39,353 bases of DNA from Pirellulaceae bacterium (GCA_023382975.1 JAHDXO010000052.1:1-39353); one strand, 5' to 3'. Counted from the first letter of the stretch, positions 24,407 through 33,726 are shown. Numbers and translations: made by a program. Notes: a model not told the origin generated them from the sequence alone.

Positions 24407-26917
24407 TCACTCGTACTTGAGCGCTTCGAGAAGGTCGATCCTGGTCGCTCGCCGCGCGGGAATCCAGGCCGCCACGAGCACGATCGCCAAGGTCAGCGCG
24501 ACGCAACCGCACACCAGATCCGCGTGCAGGGCGAAGCCGATGTGGTAGCCGAGCAACGGCAGCATGGTCAGGCTGATCACCCACGCGGTCGTGGCTCCGG
24601 CAATCAAGCCCATCACGACGCCGATCAGGCCGACCACCAAGGCCTGCGCCAGTACCGTCTTGGCGACCTGCCGCCGCGTCATCGCCACCACCCGCAGTAG
24701 AGCCAACTCCCGCGTCTGTTCGAGGACGTTCATCGTCAGGGTATTGGCGATGCCGAAGCCGGCCACCAGGAAGCCCAACACCAACAGCCCCCAAAGGCTG
24801 CCCACGACACCGTTCAGCATGCCATCCAGTCGCCGACTCAGATCCGCGAACGAGTGCAGCATCAGGCCGTGCTGCTGCGTGAGTTCCCGCAACCGCGCTT
24901 CCACGGCATCGCGCTCGACGGGGTACGCCTTGACCATGAACACGTCGACCCCGCCCACGTCAAACAGCCGCTGGGCAGCCTCGCGTTCCATGTGCAAGAC
25001 CAACCCGCCGACCAGGTACTCGTTGGCCAAGCCCGCGATGCGAACTCGTCGCGGGCCGGCATGCGTCGTCAGTTCGACCTCGTCGCCCGCCTTCAACCCG
25101 CAACGCTGGGCCAGCACGGTTCCCACGACAGCCTCGCCCGCAAACATTCGCCGGGTGACATCGTCGGGATCCCCGATGGCGAGATTCAGAGGAACGCCTT
25201 CGCCGGGCGCAAGTCCCTGGACCAGGATCACGACGGGCTGCTCGGCAACTTGTGCGTTGACGAACCGCAGGCTGCCCAGGCCCCAGACGCCGGGAATCGC
25301 GCGGATCTCGTCGCCCAGCGTCTCCGGCATTTCGGCAGCACGGCCGTCGGCCGGGTCGCCCACCATCACGCGCACGAAGAAATCGCCCGCGTGGGTGCGC
25401 CGCAACCAACCGCGGACATCGTCGACGTTGTTGGTGATCGTGGTCCCCAGGCCCACGCCGGTGCCAACCGCCAGCACCAGGACTCCCAATGTCAACCCGG
25501 TCCGCGTGCGCCGCCGCAGCAACTGGCGGCAGGCCAACGCGCCTTCGACCCCCAGCCAACGTCTGGCGGGGATGGCGGCCAATCGAACCAGAGGCCCCAA
25601 CAGAATCAGCGCCAGCGGGATGAACGCCACCATGAAGGCCACGCCCACGGGGATCGCCAACTGGATCGGCAGCCAACCGCCGATGGCCGCGCCCAGCAGC
25701 GCGCCCGAGACTGCGTACGCCAGCACGGCACCAACGATGAACCACCGCGGCATCTGCATCGAATCGTCGCTGACCAGCGGCCGAAGCGCCTCCAAGGGCG
25801 TCACGCGAGCCGCTTGGCGAGCCGGAATGTAAGTGGCGACCAGCGCCATCACTGGCCCCAGTCCTGCGCCCACCGCGAGGGACCAGATATCGAATTGGAC
25901 CTCCGGCATCGACGCTCCATACAAACGCGACATGGTTTGCGTCAACTGCGACGCTCCCAGCATCCCGGCCAGACACCCCAGAACCGTCCCCGCGACGCCC
26001 AACATCAGGCCCTCGCGGAGCAGCATGCCCAGGATTTGACCTCGCGTTGCGCCGACGGCCCGCAGGATCGCCAATTGGCGCCGGCGTTCTTTGACGTTCA
26101 TCAGAAAAGTGTTCAGGATCATCAGCATCGCCAACGCCAACGTTGTGGCATAGGCGAACCGCAGCCCCTGTTCGAGGCTGGCCATCGTCTCGGCCGCCAA
26201 CTTCGTGCGCGCCACCGGCGCGCGCACCAGAACGCCGGGCGGAAGCAGTTCCTTGGCCAACTCGGCGACGTGCTCGGCCTGCGCATCGTCGGCCAGTACC
26301 AGATTGATCGTGTTGACCTGACCCGGCCGAAGAAACCAACGTTGGGCGTCCGCCAGCGGCACCATCAGCACGCCCGCCTGCTTGAAGCCCGCGACGCCGC
26401 GCAGCTCCACCAACCCAGCCACGGCCGTGGTCCGGAGCCCTCGCCGCGTCAGCACCTTGATTTCGTCATCCAGGCGGATGCCCAGCGACGCCGCGAATTC
26501 GGCTTCCAAGACGGCGCCGCGGCCGTCCTTCCACAAGTTGCCCTCCCGGATTTCGTAATCCCGGATCGCGGATTCCTTGCCGGGATCGATGCCCATGACC
26601 AGCACTCGGATCCGCTGTCCCTGGTGGTAGGCCATCGTCGTCTGCTGGATCGTGGGGACCGCGGCTTCGACGCCCGGAAGCTGTTCCAGGGCGCCCACCA
26701 ATTCGCCGGCCTGCAATCCGGGGCCATCGGCGATCACCTCCAGCCCCGTGCGACCCGCCAGGCTTTCGTACATCTCGCGGTACGCCCGCCGGGTTGTATT
26801 GCTGCACAGCGTGACCGCGACCACCGCCGCGACGCCAATGACGATGCTCAGCAGCGTCAGCGTCGCCCGTCCCGGACGTTGTCGCAGTTCGCGCACCGTG
26901 AATTTCCAAAGGACCAT
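24407..26917 (-). CDS. FtsX/MacB-type ABC transporter permease
   Basis: An 836-residue permease made of two homologous halves. An N-terminal helix (about 17-38, LTLLSIVIGVAAVVAVTL) leads into an extracytoplasmic MacB-type domain, then an FtsX core with helices near 255-410. Further hydrophobic segments and a second extracytoplasmic domain follow, and a C-terminal FtsX core (about 715-830) ends RRATRIDLLEALKYE, the usual FtsX terminus. The family couples ATP hydrolysis to transport of lipoproteins, lipids or peptides out of the inner membrane, or to mechanical signalling. The start is ATG 26917 with GGAG ten bases upstream; a start 12 codons earlier lacks a site. The ATPase gene lies 51 bases upstream, and the two should form one transporter. 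Confidence 0.92.
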   Translation of the reverse strand: MVLWKFTVRELRQRPGRATLTLLSIVIGVAAVVAVTLCSNTTRRAYREMYESLAGRTGLEVIADGPGLQAGELVGALEQLPGVEAAVPTIQQTTMAYHQGQRIRVLVMGIDPGKESAIRDYEIREGNLWKDGRGAVLEAEFAASLGIRLDDEIKVLTRRGLRTTAVAGLVELRGVAGFKQAGVLMVPLADAQRWFLRPGQVNTINLVLADDAQAEHVAELAKELLPPGVLVRAPVARTKLAAETMASLEQGLRFAYATTLALAMLMILNTFLMNVKERRRQLAILRAVGATRGQILGMLLREGLMLGVAGTVLGCLAGMLGASQLTQTMSRLYGASMPEVQFDIWSLAVGAGLGPVMALVATYIPARQAARVTPLEALRPLVSDDSMQMPRWFIVGAVLAYAVSGALLGAAIGGWLPIQLAIPVGVAFMVAFIPLALILLGPLVRLAAIPARRWLGVEGALACRQLLRRRTRTGLTLGVLVLAVGTGVGLGTTITNNVDDVRGWLRRTHAGDFFVRVMVGDPADGRAAEMPETLGDEIRAIPGVWGLGSLRFVNAQVAEQPVVILVQGLAPGEGVPLNLAIGDPDDVTRRMFAGEAVVGTVLAQRCGLKAGDEVELTTHAGPRRVRIAGLANEYLVGGLVLHMEREAAQRLFDVGGVDVFMVKAYPVERDAVEARLRELTQQHGLMLHSFADLSRRLDGMLNGVVGSLWGLLVLGFLVAGFGIANTLTMNVLEQTRELALLRVVAMTRRQVAKTVLAQALVVGLIGVVMGLIAGATTAWVISLTMLPLLGYHIGFALHADLVCGCVALTLAIVLVAAWIPARRATRIDLLEALKYE

Positions 26918-26968
26918 AGTTCGGTTGCTCCGTGAACCAACTCGCACGCCCAAGCGCGCCGACGCCGT

Positions 26969-27646
26969 CTAGCCGTCCGTCACCACCAATCCGTCACACA
27001 GTTGCACCAAGCGATCCGCCTCAGCGGCCACCGCCGCATCGTGCGTGACCATGACGATCGTCTGTTGGTGCTGGTCGACCAGGCTGCGCAACAGCGCGGT
27101 CACTTGGCGTCCGTTGACGCTGTCCAAATTGCCGGTCGGCTCGTCTGCCAGCAACAGCAACGGCTCGATCGCCAGAGCGCGGGCCACCGCCACCCGCTGC
27201 TGCTCGCCGCCGGACAGCTTGCCGGGTGCATGACGACGGCGGTGGGACATGCCCACTTGCTCCAAGACCACCTCCGCCCGCTGAAAGGCCTCGGGCGAAG
27301 GAACTCCGTCCAGTTCCAGCGGCAGCGCTACGTTCTCCTCGGCCGTCAGCGTGGGCAGCAGATTGAACGTCTGAAAGATGAATCCCAAACGCCGCCGACG
27401 CAGCAGCGTTCGTCCGTCATCGCCCAAGGTCGCCAAGTCCTCGCCCTCCAGCAACACCCGACCGGAACTCGGCACATCGATACCGCCCAGCAGATGCAGC
27501 AGAGTGCTCTTGCCCGAGCCGGAAGGGCCCATGATCGCCAGAAACTCCCCGCGTTCGACCAACAGGTCAACGCCGCGCAAGACTTCGACATCGACGTCTC
27601 CGGTGTGATACGTCTTCTGCAAACCGCTCGCTTCAATCAAAGGCAT
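26969..27646 (-). CDS. LolD/MacB-like ABC transporter ATP-binding protein
   Basis: A 225-residue ATPase with Walker A GPSGSGKST (near residue 42), Q-loop FIFQTFNLLPTLTA, signature LSGGEQQRVAVARAL, Walker B LLLADEPTG and H-switch VMVTHD. LDS in GNLDSVNGRQV is the D-loop. The sequence type and short length match the LolD/MacB/FtsE group, which works with FtsX-like permeases such as the one encoded just downstream. ATG 27646 was chosen because GGAG lies nine bases upstream; an in-frame ATG three codons earlier sits only one base from that site. The substrate is unknown. Confidence 0.94.
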   Translation of the reverse strand: MPLIEASGLQKTYHTGDVDVEVLRGVDLLVERGEFLAIMGPSGSGKSTLLHLLGGIDVPSSGRVLLEGEDLATLGDDGRTLLRRRRLGFIFQTFNLLPTLTAEENVALPLELDGVPSPEAFQRAEVVLEQVGMSHRRRHAPGKLSGGEQQRVAVARALAIEPLLLLADEPTGNLDSVNGRQVTALLRSLVDQHQQTIVMVTHDAAVAAEADRLVQLCDGLVVTDG

Positions 27647-27811
27647 GAGAATCATCTCCGAACCGAACTCTGGCTAGTCGGTGCTCATTGGCAAGGGCGC
27701 AGCATCAAGCCAGCGTCCGACCGCCGGGAACCAAAAACGGAAAGAGATCCACATTCGGGCGCTCCGCACCGCGGTTGCACAGCGCGGCAACCTGAACCAA
27801 CCCGCCGTGCA

Positions 27812-28174
27812 TCAGATGCGCAAACGTATCCCTCGGGACACGATCGCCAACGGGGGAAGAGTGACGGTCGGCGTGAGAAGGGAATCGAATGCCGGTTGAA
27901 AACCTGGCACACGGCAGACGCCAAGATCGCGCCGCAACCTGGTGGGAGACAGTTCGTCGGCTCCGGTCGGACGCACCTGCTTGCCGCTCGATAGATCCGA
28001 GGGAGTGTCCCAGGGATCCGGGATGCCGGCCTGCCGATGGGACGGACCGACCACGACGAACATCTCTTGCTGAGTGTTCCAATCGGCGGTAGGCAACGGA
28101 ACACCCGGAGTATCCGGCGCTCCGCCGAACAAGGTACCGCACAACAGAAGTTGGCCGATCAACACGCTCACCAT
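27812..28174 (-). CDS. Possible small exported protein of unknown function
   Basis: A 120-residue reading frame begins MVSVLIGQLLLCGTLFGGAP, which could be a signal peptide, and continues with TADWNTQQEMFVVVGPSHRQ and IPDPWDTPSDLSSGKQ. Codon choice in the first two thirds is G/C-ending as in the neighbours, then becomes less regular. The 3' side (27705-27811) reads as protein (HLMHGGLVQVAALCNRGAER) in a different frame, so the gene may be frameshifted. There is no good ribosome site. It resembles no family I know. Confidence 0.35.
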   Translation of the reverse strand: MVSVLIGQLLLCGTLFGGAPDTPGVPLPTADWNTQQEMFVVVGPSHRQAGIPDPWDTPSDLSSGKQVRPTGADELSPTRLRRDLGVCRVPGFQPAFDSLLTPTVTLPPLAIVSRGIRLRI

Positions 28175-28215
28175 GTCGGCAATCTACCAGTCTGCCGCGG
28201 CGCCGTCAAGACATT

Positions 28216-28276
28216 GCGAGGAGACGTGGTTTCCGATACCACACCGCCATCGAGATTCCGCTCACGTACTCCTCGC
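28216..28276. repeat. Imperfect inverted repeat with inner hairpin
   Basis: GCGAGGAGACGTG (28216-28228) and CACGTACTCCTCGC (28263-28276) are reverse complements apart from one extra base. Inside, GTGGT (28226-28230) and ACCAC (28238-28242) can form a competing stem. The gap contains no gene. Confidence 0.5.
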
Positions 28277-28318
28277 ACGATGCTTCGTATCGGCAAGGAA
28301 ATAACGGTCGCCAAATTT

Positions 28319-28374
28319 GTAGTCGTCACGCTCGGTCGTGACGAAACGTCATCGCGGCGGAGCGTGATGACCAC
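28319..28374. repeat. Large hairpin repeat, 15-bp outer stem
   Basis: The arm GTAGTCGTCACGCTC (28319-28333) pairs with GAGCGTGATGACCAC (28360-28374) with one mismatch and one G-T pair. GTGACG (28338-28343) then pairs with CGTCAT (28347-28352) around an AAA loop. It lies 34 bases after the stop codon of the peptidase gene on the minus strand and could also end its transcript. Confidence 0.55.
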
Positions 28375-28408
28375 ATTGAAAATCCGACGGCGAATCATTC
28401 ACCGATCC

Positions 28409-29869
28409 TTACGGACGGGACATGGTCTCCGCCAGCCGTGCTTCGTGGTGCTTCTTCCACAGATCGCCAAGGTCTTGCAGGGGCTTGCCGGTCCAGTCTT
28501 TCCAGAGTCCCTCCGCGTACTTCCCCTCCCGCGCGGCGGCGTTCAGCTTGCGGACAATCTCCGGATCGTGGTGGTTGACGACCCAGTCCAGGAAATTGGC
28601 CGAGACGCGATAGCTGGCATCGTACCTCGCGCGCTCGATGCTCCGCGGCGTGATTTCGGCTCCCTTCGACTCCGGCTCGTACAGGAACCAGCGAATGTAG
28701 TCGGCGATGCCTTCGACCAGCCAGCCCGGCATCGGCGTGGCGCGGGGATTGCGGCGCGGTGCGCGTCCGTAGTCCTGAACCACATGCACCAACTCGTGGA
28801 CGACACAGCCACGCGCCTCGCGATTCAACTCGCGCCGAAACCAGTCGCTGTTCAGGCTGATCCGACCCGCGCTGGCGTAAGCGGGTGTGCCACCCATATC
28901 GTTCTGGAAACGCAAGGTGACATGGGTAGCTGCGACGAATCCATCGCTCGGCAACATGTCGACAATCTTGGGATACCACTGCAGGACAACCGGCCGCAGT
29001 TTCGCGTCCGCCCATTCCATCAAGTCCGGCGCGGCCGTCGCGTCGATGGTGAAGCGGTACTTGCCGTCCTCCGTCTCGAACGATTTGACGATTCGTTCGC
29101 CCTCGCCGCTGGTCGCGGCCACGGGTGCCGGTCCGTCGGCGTCGATCACATCGATCTCGCTGAAGAACGTGTTGCCAAAGGCGTCGCGCGACTCGGTGCG
29201 CGAAATGTCGAATAGCAGATAGCGGAACCGGCCCAACACGTCCGAGTCGGGGTCGGACACCGTTGCGCCGTGCTGGCCTCCCCAATCGCCCTGCATGGGA
29301 CGAGTATCCACACTGGCAACGAGTTTCCAACCGCACGATTCCGGATCGGTCCCCTTCCGCGGCGCGGCGTTGAAGCCGCTGGCCGTGCCGTCCGCTGCGT
29401 ACAGCTTGTAGACCTGCGGCGCGCGCGTGTTGGTGTGCCACGAGTAGCTATTGACCTGCTTCACGGCAATGACGCTGCCCAGATCGAGCCGGAGTCGGCC
29501 GCCGTCCGTGCCCGCTTGGAAAAAGAAATTCGCGGACGGCTGATCTTCGTCCGTTGGAATCCGTCCGTCGTGCAGCACGGCCAGCGAACCGCCGTTCCGG
29601 TCTCGCTCGCCGTCGACCAGGGCGAACTCCGCCTTCGTCGCCGCGTCGTTGTTGGCCGGCGCCGCCACGGATTCAAACCGAAATTCGGTTCCACCAGCAC
29701 GGTGCTCGGAAGAGACCTTTGCTCTGACAACGGCCGACTGAGCGTCGTTCTCCACTTGCTGAATCGCCAGCGGTGCGGTGCCCGGTTCAGCCGCAGGAAG
29801 CTGGGCGCATACGGCCACCAGCGCGCAGGAAACAACCGTGCAACTTGCAGTTCTCCACGATGACTTCAT
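28409..29869 (-). CDS. Exported basic-secretory-protein peptidase with N-terminal discoidin-like domain
   Basis: A 486-residue secreted protein. The signal peptide spans residues 1-27 (CALVAVCAQLPAAEPG). Residues 30-240 form a beta-rich, discoidin/F5-8-like binding domain (LRLDLGSVIAVKQVNSYSWH, RYLLFDISR). Residues 260-470 match the peptidase family named after plant basic secretory proteins: HELVH (358-362) in a CVVHELVHVVQDYGR context gives the zinc ligands, and PGWLVEGIADYIRW follows. It probably cleaves protein or glycoprotein outside the cytoplasm. The start is fixed by AGGAGG before ATG 29869; the frame extends upstream but without signal-peptide logic. It is transcribed divergently from a Gfo/Idh/MocA oxidoreductase gene. 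Confidence 0.85.
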   Translation of the reverse strand: MKSSWRTASCTVVSCALVAVCAQLPAAEPGTAPLAIQQVENDAQSAVVRAKVSSEHRAGGTEFRFESVAAPANNDAATKAEFALVDGERDRNGGSLAVLHDGRIPTDEDQPSANFFFQAGTDGGRLRLDLGSVIAVKQVNSYSWHTNTRAPQVYKLYAADGTASGFNAAPRKGTDPESCGWKLVASVDTRPMQGDWGGQHGATVSDPDSDVLGRFRYLLFDISRTESRDAFGNTFFSEIDVIDADGPAPVAATSGEGERIVKSFETEDGKYRFTIDATAAPDLMEWADAKLRPVVLQWYPKIVDMLPSDGFVAATHVTLRFQNDMGGTPAYASAGRISLNSDWFRRELNREARGCVVHELVHVVQDYGRAPRRNPRATPMPGWLVEGIADYIRWFLYEPESKGAEITPRSIERARYDASYRVSANFLDWVVNHHDPEIVRKLNAAAREGKYAEGLWKDWTGKPLQDLGDLWKKHHEARLAETMSRP

Positions 29870-29896
29870 CAACAACCCTCCTGAATTTTTGATGGC

Positions 29897-29902
29897 ATTG
29901 TA
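29897..29902 (-). promoter_or_regulatory. Candidate -10 box for the peptidase gene
   Basis: On the minus strand TACAAT lies about 28 bases before ATG 29869. A poor -35 match (TCGTCC) is 17 bases further upstream. Confidence 0.3.
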
Positions 29903-30086
29903 AACCGCAACGACGCGCCGGACGAGGCCCGCGTGTCCTCTTTCTCTCCGCCGCCGATTGCTAGACAATCATGAACTGGGAACAGCATCGAGTGGTCGCA
30001 CCGCCAGCAGACAGTTCTTCAAAGGGCTGGTTTGGCCACGGCGGTCGGCCATTTCCGTGGGATTCCGAAAGCGAGGCTGGAAATAC

Positions 30087-31421
30087 ATGGACATGTCCAA
30101 ACACACTCGCCGCGACGTCTTGCGCACCGCTGTCATGTCGGGCGTTTGGCTCGCGGGCCGCGGACTGCGGGCCGCCGGGATATCGGCCAACGAGAAGCTG
30201 AACGTGGCATTCATCGGCGTCGGAGGGCGAGGCGAGGCGAACCTGGACGCGCTCCAGGGTGAGAACGTCGTCGCGCTGTGCGATGTGGACGAGCAGCGTG
30301 CCGCCCGGACCTACGAGCGGTATCCGAGTGTGCCGAAGTTCCACGACTTCCGCCGCATGCTCGACCAATTGGATCGGCAGATCGACGCGGTTGTCGTCAG
30401 CACGCCCGATCACACCCATGCGGTGGCCAGCGTCTGGGCAATGCACATGGGCAAGCACTGTTATTGCGAGAAGCCCTTGGCGCATTCGGTTTACGAAACG
30501 CGGGTCATGACCGAACTGGCGGCGGAGAAGAAGCTGGTGACGCAATTGGGCATCCAGCGTCACTGCTGGGACAATTTCGCCCAGATCGTGAAGTTGGTCC
30601 AGTCGGGCACGATCGGGCCGGTGCGCCAATGCCATATATGGCTGCGCGGATACCGTGGCGGCGGCGAGCGTCCGACGGAGACTCCGCCCGTCCCGCCGCA
30701 CTTGAAGTGGGATCTGTGGCTCGGGCCGGCGCCCGAACGGCCCTATCATTCCACGTACGCGCCGTACGGTTGGCGTTTCTGGTGGGACTTCGGCACGGGC
30801 GAGACGGGAAACCTGGGCTGCCATCACCTCGACGCGCCGTTCCAGGCCCTGCGGCTGACGCATCCGCTGACCATCGAGGCCGAGGGGCCGCCGGTCCATA
30901 CCGAGACCACGCCGACGTGGATGAGTGTCCGCTGCGAGTTTGCCGCGCGGGGCGACCTGCCGCCGCTACTGCTGGCATGGCACCACGGCCGGAAGCCGGT
31001 CGGAGTGCTGCCCGAAGCCGAATTGGCCAAACTGAATCAGGGCATCGTGTTCGTCGGGGAGAAGGGCCTGTTGGTGGCCGACCTGTTCCACTGGCGACTG
31101 TTGCCCGAGTCGCGGTTCGCGGAGATTCGGCGACCGGCGGCACCCGCGGCGCAAGCCGCCGGCTTCTCGGTGGAACCGGCCTCGCTGCCGCACTATCACG
31201 AGTGGGTGACCGCCTGCAAGACCGGCAGTCCGACCTCGTGCCCGTTCAGCTACGGCGGCCCGCTGACCGAACTGGTCCTGTTGGGAAACGTGGCCTACCG
31301 GACAGGCGAGAAGCTGACTTGGGACGCCTCGAACCTCCGCGCCGTCAACTGCCCCCAGGCCGATCGATTCTTCCGCCGAGAGTACCGCGCGGGCTGGACG
31401 CTTGAAGCGAACCGCGGATGA
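30087..31421 (+). CDS. Gfo/Idh/MocA-family oxidoreductase with Tat signal
   Basis: A 444-residue exported oxidoreductase. The leader begins MDMSKHTRRDVLRTAVMSG, a Tat-type twin-arginine start. The Rossmann fold has FIGVGGRGEANL and VVALCDVD; VVSTPDHTHAVA and CEKPLAHSV are the conserved cofactor and catalytic segments. The C-terminal domain (WDLWLGPAPERPYHSTYAP, GNLGCHHLDAPFQAL) is of the planctomycete type. Only moderate similarity to the oxidoreductase at 13565-14851 is visible, so the substrates may differ. GAGG lies ten bases before ATG 30087. Its stop codon overlaps the rlmN start, so the two share a transcript although their functions look unrelated. Confidence 0.88.
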   Translation: MDMSKHTRRDVLRTAVMSGVWLAGRGLRAAGISANEKLNVAFIGVGGRGEANLDALQGENVVALCDVDEQRAARTYERYPSVPKFHDFRRMLDQLDRQIDAVVVSTPDHTHAVASVWAMHMGKHCYCEKPLAHSVYETRVMTELAAEKKLVTQLGIQRHCWDNFAQIVKLVQSGTIGPVRQCHIWLRGYRGGGERPTETPPVPPHLKWDLWLGPAPERPYHSTYAPYGWRFWWDFGTGETGNLGCHHLDAPFQALRLTHPLTIEAEGPPVHTETTPTWMSVRCEFAARGDLPPLLLAWHHGRKPVGVLPEAELAKLNQGIVFVGEKGLLVADLFHWRLLPESRFAEIRRPAAPAAQAAGFSVEPASLPHYHEWVTACKTGSPTSCPFSYGGPLTELVLLGNVAYRTGEKLTWDASNLRAVNCPQADRFFRREYRAGWTLEANRG

Positions 31422-32524
31422 TGAACGTAACCGTACCACCTACTCCCCCCGTTCCTGCCGCCATGTCGATCGCTCTGAAAAGTGTGACCGCGGATGAATT
31501 GCACGACCGTCTGGCGTGTGTCGGCCTGACGCAGCGCCAGACGCAACAGATTTACGCGACCGTGATGCGCCGTGGCACGCTTCCGGCAAATGACGAAGGC
31601 ATCAAGGCCAAACTGATGGACGAAGTCCGCCGCCGGACGGCCATTCCGAATCTGGTGTTGGTCGACAAGACGGTTTCGACGCAAGACGGGTTTGCCAAGT
31701 ATCTGTTTCGCGGCGATGGATCGGAACGGTTCGAGGCGGTGCGCATCCCGCTCTTGCACCGCCCGGAGGATCGGAAGTACGTGGTGTGCGTCAGTTCGCA
31801 GGTGGGCTGCGCGATGGGGTGCGAGTTCTGTGCCACGGGCCGGATGGGGTTCCGCCGCAATCTGGCCGTGTGGGAAATCGTCGACCAGGTGATCAAGGTG
31901 CGTGCCGACTCGCCCTATCCCGTGCGCGGCGTCGTTTTCATGGGCATGGGCGAACCGATGCTCAACTACGACCATGTGATCCAAGCGGCGCGGATTTTCC
32001 GGCAGTCGTGTGGCTTGGCCATCGGCGGCAGAGCGATCACGATCTCGACGGTCGGCATCGTGCCCGCGATTCGCCGTTTCACCGAGGAGCGACACATCTA
32101 TCGCCTGGTCGTATCGCTGAATTCGGCCGATCCGCGGCAGCGCCACCAGTTGATGCCCGTGGAGGGAATGCACTCGACGGGGGAACTGATCGAATCGCTG
32201 CGGGCGTACCACCAAGCGACACGCCGGCGCGTGATCCTGGCGTGGACCATGATGGCCGGCATCAACACGCGCAACGAGGACGCCGAAATGCTGGCCGAAC
32301 TGACGCGAGGACTGCCGATCACGATCAATCTGATCGACGTGAACGATCCGACGGGGCGGTTCCGGCCGCCTTCGCGCGCGGAACTGGGGGCCTTTCGCGA
32401 TGCCCTGAGGGAGAAGCTCGCCGTCCCCGTTGTCCACCGCTACAGCGGCGGTCAAGACATCCACGCGGCTTGCGGCATGTTGGCCGGCGGGCTGCAGGAG
32501 CCGTTTGCCTTGCACCTTGTCTGA
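31418..32524 (+). CDS. rlmN: 23S rRNA (adenine-2503-C2)-methyltransferase, RlmN family
   Basis: A radical SAM enzyme that methylates C2 of A2503 in 23S rRNA (and of A37 in some tRNAs). The cluster motif CAMGCEFC gives Cys131, Cys135 and Cys138. MGMGEPMLNYDHV and ITISTVGIVPAI are typical RlmN segments. Cys352 in HAACGMLAG corresponds to the C-terminal catalytic cysteine; the other (Cys118 of E. coli) should lie in the VCVSSQVG region or just before it. The frame starts at ATG 31418, overlapping the upstream stop codon, but ATG 31463 (MSIALKSV) would match the family start better. The length of 368 residues is normal. Confidence 0.9.
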   Translation: MMNVTVPPTPPVPAAMSIALKSVTADELHDRLACVGLTQRQTQQIYATVMRRGTLPANDEGIKAKLMDEVRRRTAIPNLVLVDKTVSTQDGFAKYLFRGDGSERFEAVRIPLLHRPEDRKYVVCVSSQVGCAMGCEFCATGRMGFRRNLAVWEIVDQVIKVRADSPYPVRGVVFMGMGEPMLNYDHVIQAARIFRQSCGLAIGGRAITISTVGIVPAIRRFTEERHIYRLVVSLNSADPRQRHQLMPVEGMHSTGELIESLRAYHQATRRRVILAWTMMAGINTRNEDAEMLAELTRGLPITINLIDVNDPTGRFRPPSRAELGAFRDALREKLAVPVVHRYSGGQDIHAACGMLAGGLQEPFALHLV

Positions 32525-32610
32525 GCCCGGCTCGGTAGCCATTCGGTGGCGCAGTCCTGGCCTTGCCCCAATTCTTGAGCAGGCAGCCCGGATCGCCGCA
32601 TGCGGTCTTC

Positions 32611-32639
32611 TTGACGAAAACTGACCCACCGCCCATAAT
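32611..32639 (+). promoter_or_regulatory. Strong sigma70-type promoter candidate for the exported TIM-barrel-like gene
   Basis: TTGACG, 17 bases, CATAAT: each box differs from consensus by one base. The start codon at 32681 lies 41 bases after the -10 box, and the sequence between has room for the leader and its AAAGG site. Confidence 0.6.
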
Positions 32640-32680
32640 CATCCAGGGATCTTTATGTCAACAAGAAAGGGTTGCGAACC

Positions 32681-33715
32681 ATGACCGACAAGACCGACCG
32701 TCGCTGTTTCCTTGTCCGAGGCGTTTTGGGAGCTGCTGGAATCGGCGCGGCGTACACCAGCATCGAGGAGAACATCCTCTCGGCCGCGGTGGAGGACGGT
32801 TCCGCCAGCACGGATGCTGCCAAGAAGCCCGTGACGGACATTGCGCCTGGCGACTTGCCGTGCGGCAAGATCCGCGACGTTTCCCTCAGCCGGTTGTTCA
32901 TCGGCGGCAACCTGATCGGCGGTTGGGCGCACGCGCGCGATCTGATGTACGCTTCGGTCCTGTTCAAATCGTACAACACCGAGGCCAAGGTGTTCGAAAC
33001 GCTCGAACTGGCTCAGGCCTGCGGTATCAACACGATCCAGTTGGATCCCGCCTGCTGGGATCCGATCACCAAGTACAACCAGAGCCGCAGCGAGAAGATC
33101 CAAACGATGGTCTGCGTTCCGGTGATCGCCGACAAGACGCAGATGAGCGAGGCGATCAAGCGGCAGATCGACTTGGGCGCCACGCTGCTGTATTCGCACG
33201 GCGGATCGACGGATTCCCACATGATGAACGGCGGCAGCATCGACGTGATCGGACAGATGATCGATTTGATCAAGGCCGAGGGCGTACCGGCGGGCGTCGG
33301 CGGCCATTCGTTGAACATGCCGATCGCCTGCGAGCAGAACAAGTTGAATCCGGACTACTACGTCAAGACCTTCCACGCGGACCGGTACTGGTCGGCCACG
33401 GCCGTCGAGAACCGCAAGGAATACGACTGGATGCGCGGCAACGCCGGCGACCGCAACGCGAACAACGACGCGATGTGGTGCAACAACCCCGAGGAGACTG
33501 CGGCGTTCATGGAAACGGTCGACAAGCCTTGGGTCGCGTTCAAAGTGATGGCGGCCGGCGCCATCTCGCCGCGTCATGCTTTCCCGCACGCCTTCAAGAA
33601 CGGCGCCGATTTCGTCATCGCCGGGATGTTCGACTTCCAAGTCGAAATGGACGTCAAGATCGCCATCGATGCATTGCGTCGAACCGACGACCGTAAACGC
33701 CCCTGGCGCGCCTGA
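32681..33715 (+). CDS. Exported TIM-barrel-like protein of unknown function
   Basis: A 344-residue protein starting with a Tat-like leader (KTDRRCFLVRGVLGAAGIGA). The mature part alternates strands and helices as a TIM barrel does: LSRLFIGGNLIGGWAHARD, then ACGINTIQLDPACWD, IQTMVCVPVIA, GATLLYSHGG, PWVAFKVMAAGAI and GADFVIAGMFDFQVE. Such proteins are frequent in planctomycetes next to sugar-processing genes; an aldolase-, isomerase- or lyase-like role is possible, but no catalytic motif can be named. AAAGG lies ten bases before ATG 32681 (a TTG three codons upstream is less likely). It has its own promoter and precedes the sulfatase genes. Confidence 0.75.
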   Translation: MTDKTDRRCFLVRGVLGAAGIGAAYTSIEENILSAAVEDGSASTDAAKKPVTDIAPGDLPCGKIRDVSLSRLFIGGNLIGGWAHARDLMYASVLFKSYNTEAKVFETLELAQACGINTIQLDPACWDPITKYNQSRSEKIQTMVCVPVIADKTQMSEAIKRQIDLGATLLYSHGGSTDSHMMNGGSIDVIGQMIDLIKAEGVPAGVGGHSLNMPIACEQNKLNPDYYVKTFHADRYWSATAVENRKEYDWMRGNAGDRNANNDAMWCNNPEETAAFMETVDKPWVAFKVMAAGAISPRHAFPHAFKNGADFVIAGMFDFQVEMDVKIAIDALRRTDDRKRPWRA

Positions 33716-33726
33716 ACGCCGACGAC

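Larger units (their letters stand above)
27647..28408. other. 762-bp gene-poor region with hairpin repeats
   Basis: Between the ABC ATPase start and the peptidase stop there is one doubtful small exported ORF (27812-28174, minus) and two large imperfect hairpins (28216-28276 and 28319-28374). Bases 27647-27811 show nothing recognisable, although a minus-strand stretch ending near 27705 reads like protein in another frame, so a decayed gene is possible. Confidence 0.5.
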
